Notes: generated from the letters alone by a model not told the origin. A DNA stretch of 5,757 bases from Burkholderiales bacterium (GCA_020697025.1 JAJFBO010000078.1:1-5757), one strand, 5' to 3'; shown: positions 1-5,757, counted from the first letter of the stretch. Made by a program: numbers and translations.

Positions 1-132
1 TGCTTCACCACCAAACTTTTTTGATAATATTGTAGTAATTGCTGCAGTTAATGTTGTTTTACCGTGATCCACATGTCCGATTGTACCGACGTTTACATGT
101 GGCTTATTACGTTCAAATTTTCCTTTTGACAT
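1..132 (-). CDS. tuf: Translation elongation factor Tu, N-terminal fragment (cut by window edge)
   Basis: EF-Tu is the GTPase that delivers aminoacyl-tRNA to the ribosomal A site. Only the first 44 codons are in the window; the frame is open to base 1. The translation begins [19 protein letters not shown] and carries the complete G1 P-loop GHVDHGKT at residues 19-26, with the GTP-binding Lys25 and Thr26, followed by the first helix of the G domain. EF-Tu proteins are normally about 394-396 residues, so roughly 350 are missing. The ATG at 130-132 is preceded by AAGGA (142-146) nine bases upstream, which fixes the start. It follows fusA after 55 bases, the usual end of a str operon. Many proteobacteria have a second tuf copy, which cannot be judged here. 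Identity is certain from the N-terminus; integrity of the rest is unknown. Confidence 0.97.
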   Translation of the reverse strand, partial: MSKGKFERNKPHVNVGTIGHVDHGKTTLTAAITTILSKKFGGEA

Positions 133-154
133 AACTTATATTCCTTTTTTATAG

Positions 155-175
155 ATTCCCGCTTTGAGCTGGAAT
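155..175 (-). promoter_or_regulatory. Imperfect hairpin in the fusA-tuf spacer
   Basis: On the transcribed strand ATTCC (171-175) pairs with GGAAT (155-159). Inside this arm a further GC/GC pair forms across an A-G mismatch, leaving a five-base TCAAA loop. There is no uridine run after the stem, so it does not look like a terminator. It lies between the fusA stop and the tuf ribosome-binding site. It could be an mRNA processing or stability element, but its small size means chance is possible. Confidence 0.35.
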
Positions 176-187
176 AAAATAGATTAA

Positions 188-2284
188 TTATTTTTTATTA
201 TTTACAATAGCATCAGCAACATGTTTTGGTGCTTCTGAATAGTGTTTAAATTCCATTGAATACGTAGCACGACCCTGAGTCATAGAACGTAGAGTAGTTG
301 AGTAACCAAACATTTCTGCTAGTGGCACTTCAGCTTTAACGATTTTGCCACCGGAGCTATCATCATCCATACCCTGGATAATGCCCCTGCGTGAGGATAA
401 ATCGCCCATTACATCACCCATATAGTCTTCAGGAGTCTCTACTTCGACTGACATCATCGGTTCTAACAGTACAGGACTTGCTTTACGCATACCTTCTTTA
501 AATGCCATAGACCCGGCTAATTCAAAGGCTAACTGTGAAGAATCAACATCATGGTATGACCCATCAAATAATGTAGCTTTTACGTCAACTACAGGGTATC
601 CTGCAACTACACCTGCTTTCATTGCACCTGAAATACCATAATCGACTGATGGAATAAATTCACGTGGAACTGAACCGCCTTTAATTGCATCAACAAACTC
701 ATAACCGCCACCTTCAACTTGCGGGGTTAGTTTAATCCATACATGACCATATTGCCCTTTACCACCAGATTGTTTAATATGCTTGCCTTCTACTTCCACT
801 TCTTTGCGGATAGTTTCACGGAAAGCAACCTGAGGCGCGCCTACATTAGCTTCGACACCAAATTCACGCTTCATACGATCAACAATAATTTCTAAGTGCA
901 ATTCACCCATACCGGAAATAATTGTCTGACCAGTTTCCTCATTAGTTCTTACTCTAAAAGACGGATCTTCTTTAGCCAAACGGTTCAAGGCAATACCCAT
1001 TTTTTCTTGATCAGGCTTGGTTTTTGGTTCAATTGCAATGTGAATAACTGGTTCTGGAAACACCATGCGCTCTAATGTAATTTCTTTATTTACATCACAC
1101 AAAGTATCACCGGTTGTTACTTCTTTAAGTCCAACTGCAGCAGCTATGTCACCCGCAAAAACTTCTTCAACCTCTTCACGTTGATTAGCATGCATTTGTA
1201 CAATACGACCAATCCGTTCTTTTTTACCTTTAACTGGATTGTAGATTGTATCTCCTGATTTAACTATGCCAGAATATACACGGAAGAATGTTAACTGGCC
1301 GACATATGGGTCGCTCATCAATTTGAAAGCTAAACCAGAAAATGCCTCATTATCCGATGCTTCACGTTTTCCAATCGTGCCGTCTGGTAATTCGCCAGTA
1401 ACTGCATCAATTTCAATTGGAGAAGGCAAATAGTCAATAACTGCATCAAGCATAGCCTGTACACCCTTATTTTTGAAGGCAGAACCACAAAACATTGGTA
1501 TAATTTCACAAGCAATAGTCCGGGTACGGATTGCACTTTTAATTTCTTCTTCTGATAAAGTTTCACCTTCTAAGTATTTGTTCATCAGCTCTTCATTTAC
1601 TTCGGCAGCAGCTTCAACTAAATCAGCGCGATATTTATTACATGTTTCAACTAACTCAGCGGGGATATCCACATAATCAAATGTCATACCTTGAGTTGAA
1701 TCATCCCAGGCAATAGCCTTCATTTTTAGTAAATCAATTACTCCAGTGAAATTTTCCTCTGCCCCAATTGGAACCTGCATAACCACGGGATTACCTTTTA
1801 GCCTTGTTTTAATCTGATCAACAGCTCTAAAAAAATTAGCGCCCTGACGATCCATCTTATTCACAAAAGCAATTCTTGGTACTTTATATTTATTAGCCTG
1901 GCGCCAAACTGTTTCAGACTGAGGCTGCACACCACCAACTGCACAATAAACCATACATGCACCATCTAATACACGCATAGAACGTTCAACTTCAATTGTG
2001 AAATCTACGTGTCCTGGTGTATCAATAATATTAATACGGTGTTCAGGATATTGCCTATTCATACCTTTCCAAAAGGTAGTAGTAGCAGCCGAAGTAATTG
2101 TAATACCACGTTCTTGTTCTTGCTCCATCCAGTCCATAGTTGCAGCACCATCATGCACTTCACCAATTTTGTGATTGATACCGGTGTAAAATAAAACCCG
2201 TTCAGTAGTGGTCGTTTTACCTGCATCAATATGTGCCGAAATACCTATATTACGATATCTTTCAATCGGTGTTTTTCTAGCCAT
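188..2284 (-). CDS. fusA: Translation elongation factor G (EF-G)
   Basis: EF-G is the cytoplasmic GTPase that drives tRNA-mRNA translocation and, with ribosome recycling factor, splits post-termination ribosomes. The 698-residue product is full length (E. coli 704). G-domain motifs are intact: G1 AHIDAGKT at 17-24, the switch-1 RGITITSA at 59-66, G3 DTPGHVD at 88-94, G4 NKMD at 142-145 and G5-like GSAFKNKG at 267-274. Domain II covers roughly 310-400, domain III about 410-485 with SGMGELHLE, domain IV about 490-610 with GGKGQYGHV and the tip SYHDVDSS (His578, matching the E. coli His583 needed for translocation), and domain V follows to the C-terminus. The start is set by AAAGGG at 2295-2300, ten bases upstream. 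It lies 23 bases after rpsG and 55 before tuf, so the genes are almost certainly co-transcribed. The sequence resembles betaproteobacterial EF-G (inference from memory). Confidence 0.99.
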   Translation of the reverse strand: MARKTPIERYRNIGISAHIDAGKTTTTERVLFYTGINHKIGEVHDGAATMDWMEQEQERGITITSAATTTFWKGMNRQYPEHRINIIDTPGHVDFTIEVERSMRVLDGACMVYCAVGGVQPQSETVWRQANKYKVPRIAFVNKMDRQGANFFRAVDQIKTRLKGNPVVMQVPIGAEENFTGVIDLLKMKAIAWDDSTQGMTFDYVDIPAELVETCNKYRADLVEAAAEVNEELMNKYLEGETLSEEEIKSAIRTRTIACEIIPMFCGSAFKNKGVQAMLDAVIDYLPSPIEIDAVTGELPDGTIGKREASDNEAFSGLAFKLMSDPYVGQLTFFRVYSGIVKSGDTIYNPVKGKKERIGRIVQMHANQREEVEEVFAGDIAAAVGLKEVTTGDTLCDVNKEITLERMVFPEPVIHIAIEPKTKPDQEKMGIALNRLAKEDPSFRVRTNEETGQTIISGMGELHLEIIVDRMKREFGVEANVGAPQVAFRETIRKEVEVEGKHIKQSGGKGQYGHVWIKLTPQVEGGGYEFVDAIKGGSVPREFIPSVDYGISGAMKAGVVAGYPVVDVKATLFDGSYHDVDSSQLAFELAGSMAFKEGMRKASPVLLEPMMSVEVETPEDYMGDVMGDLSSRRGIIQGMDDDSSGGKIVKAEVPLAEMFGYSTTLRSMTQGRATYSMEFKHYSEAPKHVADAIVNNKK

Positions 2285-2307
2285 AACGCTTTTACCCTTT
2301 AATTTGT

Positions 2308-2778
2308 TTAATAACGGAAGTGAGCAAATGCTTTATTTGCTTCTGCCATCTTATGTACTTCTTCACGGCGTTTCATTGCCGCCCCGCGACCTTCTGTCGC
2401 TTCTAACAACTCATTCGCTAAACGAATATCCATTGATTTTTCACCACGTTTTCTAGCAGCATCACGCATCCAGCGCATTGCCAAAGCAGTTTGACGACTC
2501 GGCGCCACTTCAATTGGAATCTGGTAGTTTGCACCACCAACACGGCGGGACTTTAACTCTACCATCGGCTTGACCGCGTCCATTGCTGTTTTAAATACTT
2601 CAATCCCATCTTTTTTACTTTTATTTTTAATCAGCTCTAAAGCATTGTATACGATTTTCTCGGCAACAGCTTTTTTACCACTCTCCATAAGAATATTAAT
2701 AAATTTTGATAATTCAACACTACCAAATTTAGGATCTGGAAGAATGCTTCTCTTCTCAACTTCTCTACGTCTAGGCAT
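2308..2778 (-). CDS. rpsG: 30S ribosomal protein S7
   Basis: S7 binds the 3' major domain of 16S rRNA, nucleates assembly of the 30S head and lines the tRNA exit site. The 156-residue length is the common bacterial form, without the C-terminal extension of E. coli K-12. It starts [10 protein letters not shown] and carries the family signature around residues 16-37 ([19 protein letters not shown], then GKK). The conserved [12 protein letters not shown] and [14 protein letters not shown] stretches follow, and it ends [18 protein letters not shown] at 2785-2790, six bases upstream, supports the start. It sits between rpsL (94-base spacer) and fusA (23-base spacer). In E. coli S7 represses the str operon translationally by binding the rpsL-rpsG spacer. 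Here that spacer is of similar length and structured, so a similar feedback is plausible but unproven. Confidence 0.99.
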   Translation of the reverse strand: MPRRREVEKRSILPDPKFGSVELSKFINILMESGKKAVAEKIVYNALELIKNKSKKDGIEVFKTAMDAVKPMVELKSRRVGGANYQIPIEVAPSRQTALAMRWMRDAARKRGEKSMDIRLANELLEATEGRGAAMKRREEVHKMAEANKAFAHFRY

Positions 2779-2797
2779 AATACTATCCTTAATACCT

Positions 2798-2819
2798 TAA
2801 CTAGTTATATAACCAGTTA
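2798..2819 (-). promoter_or_regulatory. Hairpin in rpsL-rpsG spacer, candidate S7 autoregulatory element
   Basis: In the mRNA TAACTGGTTA (2810-2819) faces TAACTAGTTA (2798-2807) across two bases, giving up to ten pairs. The outer seven or eight pairs would form with a tight loop. One pair is a G-U wobble on the transcribed strand; the + strand would have an A-C mismatch there, so the symmetry favours an RNA element over a DNA palindrome. The 3' arm ends seven bases before the rpsG ribosome-binding site AAGGAT (2785-2790). A weaker stem, GTTGG/CTAAC at 2855-2859 and 2844-2848, again with one wobble, lies upstream in the same spacer. Position and spacer length recall the E. coli S7 repressor site; sequence similarity to it was not assessed. 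Confidence 0.5.
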
Positions 2820-2872
2820 CTATTGTTATTGTTACATTATTTTGTTAGCTAAAACCAACTATATAATAAAGA

Positions 2873-3244
2873 TTATTTAGGGCGTTTAGCACCATACTTG
2901 GAGCGCGATTGCTTACGGTCTTTAACCCCAGCCAGATCTAATGAACCACGTACACAGTGATAACGCACACCAGGTAAATCTTTTACCCGTCCACCACGAA
3001 TCAGGACAACCGAATGTTCCTGTAAATTATGGCCTTCACCACCAATATAGCTAGTTACTTCAAATCCATTTGTCAAACGTACACGGCATACTTTACGTAA
3101 TGCAGAATTCGGCTTTTTCGGCGTTGTAGTGTATACACGCGTACAAACACCTCTACGCTGAGGACATTCGGCTAAAGCTGGAGACTTACTCTTATAGCGT
3201 ACTGATACGCGAGGCTTTCTTACCAATTGATTAATCGTAGGCAT
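2873..3244 (-). CDS. rpsL: 30S ribosomal protein S12
   Basis: S12 sits at the 30S decoding centre and helps monitor codon-anticodon pairing; it is the classic streptomycin-resistance locus. The 123-residue protein is full length. The highly conserved block [17 protein letters not shown] spans 37-53 and the [14 protein letters not shown] loop spans 83-96. Counting the initiator Met, Lys43 and Lys88 are both wild type (Lys42 and Lys87 in the usual numbering), so the common streptomycin-resistance changes at these sites are absent. Asp89 is the residue that RimO methylthiolates in E. coli. AGAAGGA at 3250-3256 ends five bases before the ATG. It is the first gene of the str operon, driven by the promoter at 3290-3346. 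The N-terminus [12 protein letters not shown] and the end SKYGAKRPK look betaproteobacterial. Confidence 0.99.
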   Translation of the reverse strand: MPTINQLVRKPRVSVRYKSKSPALAECPQRRGVCTRVYTTTPKKPNSALRKVCRVRLTNGFEVTSYIGGEGHNLQEHSVVLIRGGRVKDLPGVRYHCVRGSLDLAGVKDRKQSRSKYGAKRPK

Positions 3245-3289
3245 TTATTTCCTTCTCTTTTAAAAAAATGTCTAATAATTTTTAGTCGT

Positions 3290-3346
3290 AACCCGGTATT
3301 ATAGCATAAGCTACCTATAAAACACAATTAAAAAAACTATTTTTTG
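3290..3346 (-). promoter_or_regulatory. Predicted sigma-70 promoter of the str operon
   Basis: Reading the minus strand, TTGTGT (3322-3327) is the -35 and TATAAT (3298-3303) a perfect -10, separated by 18 bases. TGC immediately before TATAAT makes it an extended -10. Upstream of the -35, A6-TAG-T7 tracts (3330-3345) resemble an alpha-CTD UP element; against the core consensus AAAWWTWTTTT there is one mismatch, though its placement is a few bases off. The bases after the -10, ACCGGG, form a strikingly GC-rich discriminator in AT-rich surroundings, as in ppGpp/DksA-controlled ribosomal promoters. The start of transcription would be near 3290, giving a leader of about 46 bases. Confidence 0.75.
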
Positions 3347-3375
3347 AATAAGGAAAATGAATTAGAAGATTTATG

Positions 3376-3407
3376 AAAATACGCCCAGAGTATAATGAGC
3401 GTATTTT
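3376..3407 (-). terminator. Rho-independent terminator of the BON lipoprotein operon
   Basis: AAAATACGC (3399-3407 on the minus strand) pairs perfectly with GCGTATTTT (3376-3384) over nine bases around a 14-base loop, in which two more pairs can form. It begins 18 bases after the stop of the second BON gene. The U-tract is only the four bases at the end of the stem before a C, so it may be a moderate terminator. The stem is symmetric and could act from either side. It separates the BON genes from the str promoter. Confidence 0.7.
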
Positions 3408-3425
3408 TGATAATAATTTGAAATA

Positions 3426-4001
3426 TTAGCGACCCGAATTATAATCTGAGCGTCCAGGTATAACTAGGTTGACTACTTTTGTTACCCCTTCTATCACATA
3501 TATACCTTTAATAGCCCGGGCAAGATGAGACAGGTCACCAATATTGGTTCCCATTAAGTAAATTACTCCATCAGCATAAATTACAGTTATCCTTTTTGAA
3601 ATAATATCAGGCTCTTTACTAAGCCTTTCCTGCACTTTATATACTATAGATGAGCTACTATCATATGATGGATTTTCTGTTATTGTGGTATAATCAAACA
3701 CTTCGCGTACTGCCTGCTGCTTTTTTATAAGCTCAACCACCGCTTCTTTAGTGCCCTGTGAATCAACCTGTCCTACTATTAAAATATTAAAATGATCAGA
3801 TGCAATCTTTAAATCAGCTTTAGGAAATTCTTTATCAACCAATTTTTGCAGTTTTTTTGCATACAGGCTGTTATCAATCTCCTGAGTTTCTGCATTACTG
3901 GTAAATGGTTCTGGCACCTTACTATAAAAGTAACTCTGACAACTAGTGATACAAACAGATGCTAAACACAATAAAATAAGATTTAATTTTTTATAATACA
4001 T
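3426..4001 (-). CDS. Dual BON-domain lipoprotein, diverged DolP/OsmY-like paralog
   Basis: This 191-residue predicted envelope lipoprotein has a short positively charged N-terminus, a hydrophobic segment (about 6-19) and the lipobox ITSC with Cys21 as the acylated residue. Gln22 at +2 is compatible with Lol sorting to the outer membrane. Two BON domains follow, about 45-108 (ILIVGQV, Gly77) and 115-182 (VIYLMGTN, Gly151; IEGVTKVVNLV, Gly172). BON domains are alpha/beta folds that bind phospholipid or other envelope partners. Compared with its neighbour it has lost the GV glycine of the first domain (Ala97), and its second-domain first helix has Ser where DolP has an aromatic residue. GGAAG at 4011-4015, nine bases upstream, supports the start. 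It follows the other BON gene by 56 bases with no clear terminator between, so co-transcription is likely. The exact role is unknown; it probably arose by tandem duplication. Confidence 0.82.
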   Translation of the reverse strand: MYYKKLNLILLCLASVCITSCQSYFYSKVPEPFTSNAETQEIDNSLYAKKLQKLVDKEFPKADLKIASDHFNILIVGQVDSQGTKEAVVELIKKQQAVREVFDYTTITENPSYDSSSSIVYKVQERLSKEPDIISKRITVIYADGVIYLMGTNIGDLSHLARAIKGIYVIEGVTKVVNLVIPGRSDYNSGR

Positions 4002-4057
4002 AATTACTCGCTTCCAAAATTTTAGGGATTTGTCGCCTCAAGTAAGTTTAATTAACT

Positions 4058-4657
4058 TTAGTTAGGTGTTATTTGAATTAAATTAACTACATTCTTTACA
4101 CCACTGATGTCATTGATACCTGCAACTGCACCATCAATTTGCACCTTGTCTCCAGCTTTTCTATCGCCTAATAGATAGACCACATTGTTACATGTTACAA
4201 CTTTTATATTATTTGTATTTACATGTTTTTGCCCAATTAAACGGCTTTTAGCCAATGAAGTTAAATATGTGTCATGACTAATATCGCCTACTGTTTCATT
4301 TACTGATATAGTTAAGTAATTCCAAACTTTTTTTACGCCAGCAGTATTTATTACTGCCGTTTCTGCCTTGTCTTTTTCTTCTTGACTAGACACCTGACCT
4401 GCTAATAATACTTTTTGATTATGACTTGCAATAGTAAAACTACCATTTGGCACCTGAGCATCTAATACATTATTTACTCTGCGTACCAAAACTTGATCAC
4501 TCACAACCTTTTCTCCGCCGCGAGAATCTGTACCTACAGCTGCAGCAGTTCCAGCTGCAGCTCCAGCACCAATTAAAGCTGCTGCACAACCAGCAGAACT
4601 TAGTGCTAATATAATAATCATAAATTTGCTAAGTATGTTAAATGTATTTTTTGACAT
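4058..4657 (-). CDS. dolP: Dual BON-domain outer-membrane lipoprotein, DolP (YraP)-like
   Basis: DolP is an outer-membrane lipoprotein that binds anionic phospholipid and supports membrane integrity and BAM function in E. coli. The 199-residue product (E. coli 191) has a signal peptide with hydrophobic core 12-22 and a relaxed lipobox SAGC, Cys24. An Ala/Gly-rich linker (25-43) leads to TDSR, as in DolP. BON1 spans about 54-120 (QKVLLAGQV, Gly87; TAGVKKVWNYL, Gly108) and BON2 about 130-196 (VVYLLGD, Gly164; ISGVKNVVNLI, Gly186). The GDISHDTYLTS junction parallels DolP's region around Trp127, with Tyr131 in place of the tryptophan. AGGGA at 4666-4670 lies eight bases before the ATG. It is the first gene of a two-gene operon with its own promoter. 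The family is clear; the symbol rests on architecture and recalled similarity to the neisserial homologue, since E. coli gene context (diaA) is not present here. Confidence 0.87.
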   Translation of the reverse strand: MSKNTFNILSKFMIIILALSSAGCAAALIGAGAAAGTAAAVGTDSRGGEKVVSDQVLVRRVNNVLDAQVPNGSFTIASHNQKVLLAGQVSSQEEKDKAETAVINTAGVKKVWNYLTISVNETVGDISHDTYLTSLAKSRLIGQKHVNTNNIKVVTCNNVVYLLGDRKAGDKVQIDGAVAGINDISGVKNVVNLIQITPN

Positions 4658-4729
4658 GAAATATTTCCCTTTTACACAATGTTTAATAGTGCAATTGTAT
4701 TTTTAGTTTAAAATGTTTTATTGATTTAA

Positions 4730-4765
4730 GCAAGCTATTATAGCATACGGTTTAAGGCCTGATAA
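4730..4765 (-). promoter_or_regulatory. Predicted sigma-70 promoter of the BON lipoprotein operon
   Basis: On the minus strand TTATCA (4760-4765, four of six consensus bases) and a perfect TATAAT (4737-4742) are 17 bases apart, with TGC before the -10 making it extended. The -35 overlaps the end of the U-tract region of the hpf terminator. Transcription would start near 4730, leaving a leader of about 70 bases that is AT-rich and shows no strong structure. No sigma-E-type sequence was recognised, although E. coli dolP is sigma-E controlled. Confidence 0.7.
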
Positions 4766-4794
4766 AATAAAAAAACCACACTAAAGGTGGTTTT
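4766..4794 (-). terminator. Rho-independent terminator of hpf
   Basis: On the minus strand AAAACCAC (4787-4794) pairs perfectly with GTGGTTTT (4772-4779) around a seven-base loop, followed directly by more Ts, then A and TTTT. This is a textbook intrinsic terminator, 23 bases after the hpf TAG stop. It is the clearest terminator in the window. Confidence 0.9.
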
Positions 4795-4817
4795 AAAACT
4801 TATTGAAGATATATTAA

Positions 4818-5180
4818 CTAAATGTTCTTTATCTCTTCTTTAAACTTTTGTGCTTCATGTCTAGATACGGTTCTAACTTTTTCACGATAATGAGTAATAT
4901 TATGAGCTAGTTCATCTTTGAGTAGATCAATTGCTACATAAATACTTTCTGCTTCAATTTTACCACCGTAATTTTTCTCTGGAGTATGAATGCTCACCTC
5001 AGCATAGTAAATTTTACCGTTGTTATGACTATTTGAAGTTTTGCCAAGCCTAAAATTAAACTTTACAACATCTTCATCTTCATTAAGGTATTTATGCAGA
5101 GAACCCATTTTTTCTTCTGAATATTCTTTAATAGAATCAGTTAATTCAAAATCTTTACAATATATAGTAAAATTTTTCAT
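4818..5180 (-). CDS. hpf: Short ribosome hibernation-promoting factor (HPF/RaiA family)
   Basis: Proteins of this family bind the 30S decoding and tRNA sites in slow-growing or stressed cells, blocking translation and preserving ribosomes, in some forms as 100S dimers. The 120-residue product covers a single S30AE beta-alpha-beta-beta-beta-alpha domain. The N-terminal MKNFTIYCKDFELTDSIKEY matches the start of the fold. The family hallmark of beta strand plus last helix is at 75-103 (IEAESIYVAIDLLKDELAHN), and a charged tail follows (104-120). It lacks the C-terminal dimerisation domain of long HPF. Length lies above E. coli HPF (95) and close to YfiA/RaiA (113), so it could be either subtype; the symbol is provisional. 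GAGAGG at 5189-5194, eight bases upstream, supports the ATG. It ends in TAG, whereas all other complete genes here end in TAA. It has its own promoter and terminator and stands alone, not beside rpoN/ptsN as in many proteobacteria. Confidence 0.92.
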   Translation of the reverse strand: MKNFTIYCKDFELTDSIKEYSEEKMGSLHKYLNEDEDVVKFNFRLGKTSNSHNNGKIYYAEVSIHTPEKNYGGKIEAESIYVAIDLLKDELAHNITHYREKVRTVSRHEAQKFKEEIKNI

Positions 5181-5223
5181 TTTAATTACCTCTCTTAAAT
5201 ATATTTTTTAAAATTAATCCGCA

Positions 5224-5260
5224 CATGTATATTATACACCTCTACAGTAAATAATGCAGA
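5224..5260 (-). promoter_or_regulatory. Predicted promoter of hpf
   Basis: A perfect TATAAT lies at 5231-5236 on the minus strand, about 50 bases before the hpf ATG. No good -35 is present: the best hexamers at 17-18 bases, CTGCAT or TCTGCA, match two or three positions. That could mean an activator or another sigma factor is involved. The palindrome AGATTAATCT (5258-5267) overlaps the -35 area. The start of transcription would be near 5224. Confidence 0.5.
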
Positions 5261-5281
5261 TTAATCTAGCAAAATTAATCT
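5258..5281 (-). terminator. AT-rich hairpin after the transporter gene, possible weak terminator or operator
   Basis: On the minus strand AGATTAAT (5274-5281) pairs with ATTAATCT (5258-5265) over eight bases around an eight-base loop, 21 bases after the transporter stop. The stem has only one G-C pair and is followed by GCATTATTT, not a clean U-run, so termination would be weak. The 3' arm plus two bases is itself a perfect palindrome, AGATTAATCT (5258-5267), at the hpf -35, so a protein-binding site is an equal possibility. Confidence 0.35.
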
Positions 5282-5302
5282 ATTAATATTAAATAAACCT
5301 AA

Positions 5303-5757
5303 TTAATCCTGATAGTTAATTAATTTATTTTTAGCTATACTCAAAATCGCAATAAAGGCAAATAATGCAAAAATAAATAAATAAAGTCCGGGAATCCATA
5401 GTAAATGGGTTATTTTAATTAACCAGCTTAATAACATCTGGGTGCTGCCTGCAACTATACCAAAACTTATATTATATACAAAAGATACGCCAGTATAACG
5501 CACATGCACCGGGAAAAACGTAGCACAAATTACTGGCAGGCGCCCACATACTATGCCAATACTAAGTAATGTAATAATATGGATAATAAATATCTGTTTT
5601 AAGTTCAAAAATGCATACGAGTTAAATAAACCCAAAGCAAATAATGCAAAAATCGGGGTAAAAACCAGAAAAAATCTTTTACCAAAATATTGATCAAATA
5701 ATCCGGCAATTAAAGAGCCAAGAATAAATATTATTATTGTAAAAGAATTAAACCCCA
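5303..5757 (-). CDS. MFS transporter, metabolite:H+ symporter (MHS/ProP-like) family, C-terminal part
   Basis: The frame is open from the window edge to a TAA at 5303-5305, giving 150 residues; the N-terminal part lies beyond 5757. The fragment is mostly hydrophobic with about five predicted membrane segments (roughly 5-18, 29-45, 54-80, 92-115 and 119-140), which would be TM8-TM12 of a 12-helix carrier. GSLIAGLFDQYFGKR at 13-27 is the MFS G-x-x-x-D-x-x-G-[RK]-R loop repeated in the second half. RLPVICATFFPVHVRYTGVS at 72-91 followed by YNISFGIVAGS matches the MHS group (ProP, ShiA, KgtP), whose members import compatible solutes, shikimate or dicarboxylates with protons. Substrate cannot be told. 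A TTG at 5633-5635 is internal, since conserved MFS sequence continues upstream in the same frame. Downstream is the hpf unit. Confidence 0.85.
   Translation of the reverse strand, partial: GFNSFTIIIFILGSLIAGLFDQYFGKRFFLVFTPIFALFALGLFNSYAFLNLKQIFIIHIITLLSIGIVCGRLPVICATFFPVHVRYTGVSFVYNISFGIVAGSTQMLLSWLIKITHLLWIPGLYLFIFALFAFIAILSIAKNKLINYQD

Noticed and set aside
1330..1566. A 78-codon minus-strand frame inside fusA
   Set aside because: It is an out-of-frame shadow of EF-G domain coding sequence, with low-complexity Leu/Lys-rich translation and no homology I recognise.
1473..2800. Open frames on the + strand, for example at 1473-1676, 2009-2194, 2208-2456 and 2570-2800
   Set aside because: All lie opposite fusA or rpsG, whose reading is certain. 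Their translations have no recognisable domain and they lack ribosome-binding sites of note.
4044..4057. Possible hairpin AAGTT/AACTT between the two BON genes as a terminator
   Set aside because: It is a five-pair AT stem directly at the stop codon without a U-run, so it is unlikely to stop transcription.
5229..5239. Odd palindrome GTATATTATAC as an operator
   Set aside because: It is explained by the TATAAT -10 of the hpf promoter in AT-rich DNA; five-base arms made of A and T with one G-C are weak evidence.
5303..5635. A short 110-residue membrane protein starting at TTG 5633-5635
   Set aside because: The same frame continues upstream to the window edge with MFS-type sequence, including GLFDQYFGKR, so the TTG is an internal Leu codon of a larger transporter.
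1..5757. Mobile elements, CRISPR arrays, tRNA or rRNA genes, riboswitches
   Set aside because: No regularly spaced repeats, transposase-like frames, terminal inverted repeats, cloverleaf-like sequence or familiar riboswitch core was seen; nearly all DNA is accounted for by housekeeping genes and short regulatory spacers.

Overview
The window is a chromosomal segment of an AT-rich proteobacterium. Every gene I can support lies on the minus strand, so transcription runs from high to low coordinates. In transcription order the genes are: an MHS-family MFS transporter (start outside the window), a short ribosome hibernation factor (hpf/raiA type), two adjacent dual-BON-domain lipoproteins, and then the str operon rpsL-rpsG-fusA-tuf, cut off after 44 codons of tuf.

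The ribosomal and elongation-factor proteins point to Betaproteobacteria. S12 starts [12 protein letters not shown] and ends GAKRPK, EF-G carries the [12 protein letters not shown] stretch, and EF-Tu ends its visible part with KKFGGEA. From memory these fit Burkholderia/Neisseria-type proteins better than E. coli ones, and the first BON protein also resembles the neisserial DolP-like lipoprotein. The low G+C of the intergenic DNA and codons is unusual for that class. The placement is recalled similarity, not a computed phylogeny.

Layout by region: 1-132 start of tuf; 133-187 spacer with a small imperfect hairpin; 188-2284 fusA; 2308-2778 rpsG; 2779-2872 a 94-base rpsL-rpsG spacer with a 10-bp hairpin just upstream of the rpsG ribosome-binding site; 2873-3244 rpsL; 3245-3425 the str promoter (extended -10, A/T-tract upstream element, GC-rich discriminator) and the terminator of the BON operon; 3426-4657 the two BON lipoprotein genes; 4658-4817 their promoter, abutting the hpf terminator; 4818-5180 hpf; 5181-5302 hpf promoter with ATTAATC repeats and a hairpin; 5303-5757 the C-terminal part of the transporter.

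Functionally there are three themes. Translation is served by S12, S7, EF-G and EF-Tu, together with HPF, which silences ribosomes when growth stops. Outer-membrane integrity is served by the two predicted BON lipoproteins. Solute uptake is served by the transporter. Terminators and promoters split the segment into at least four transcription units. No mobile element, CRISPR array, tRNA or rRNA is visible. I found no evidence of a novel system; the most interesting points are the tandem, diverged BON lipoproteins and the RNA structure between rpsL and rpsG.
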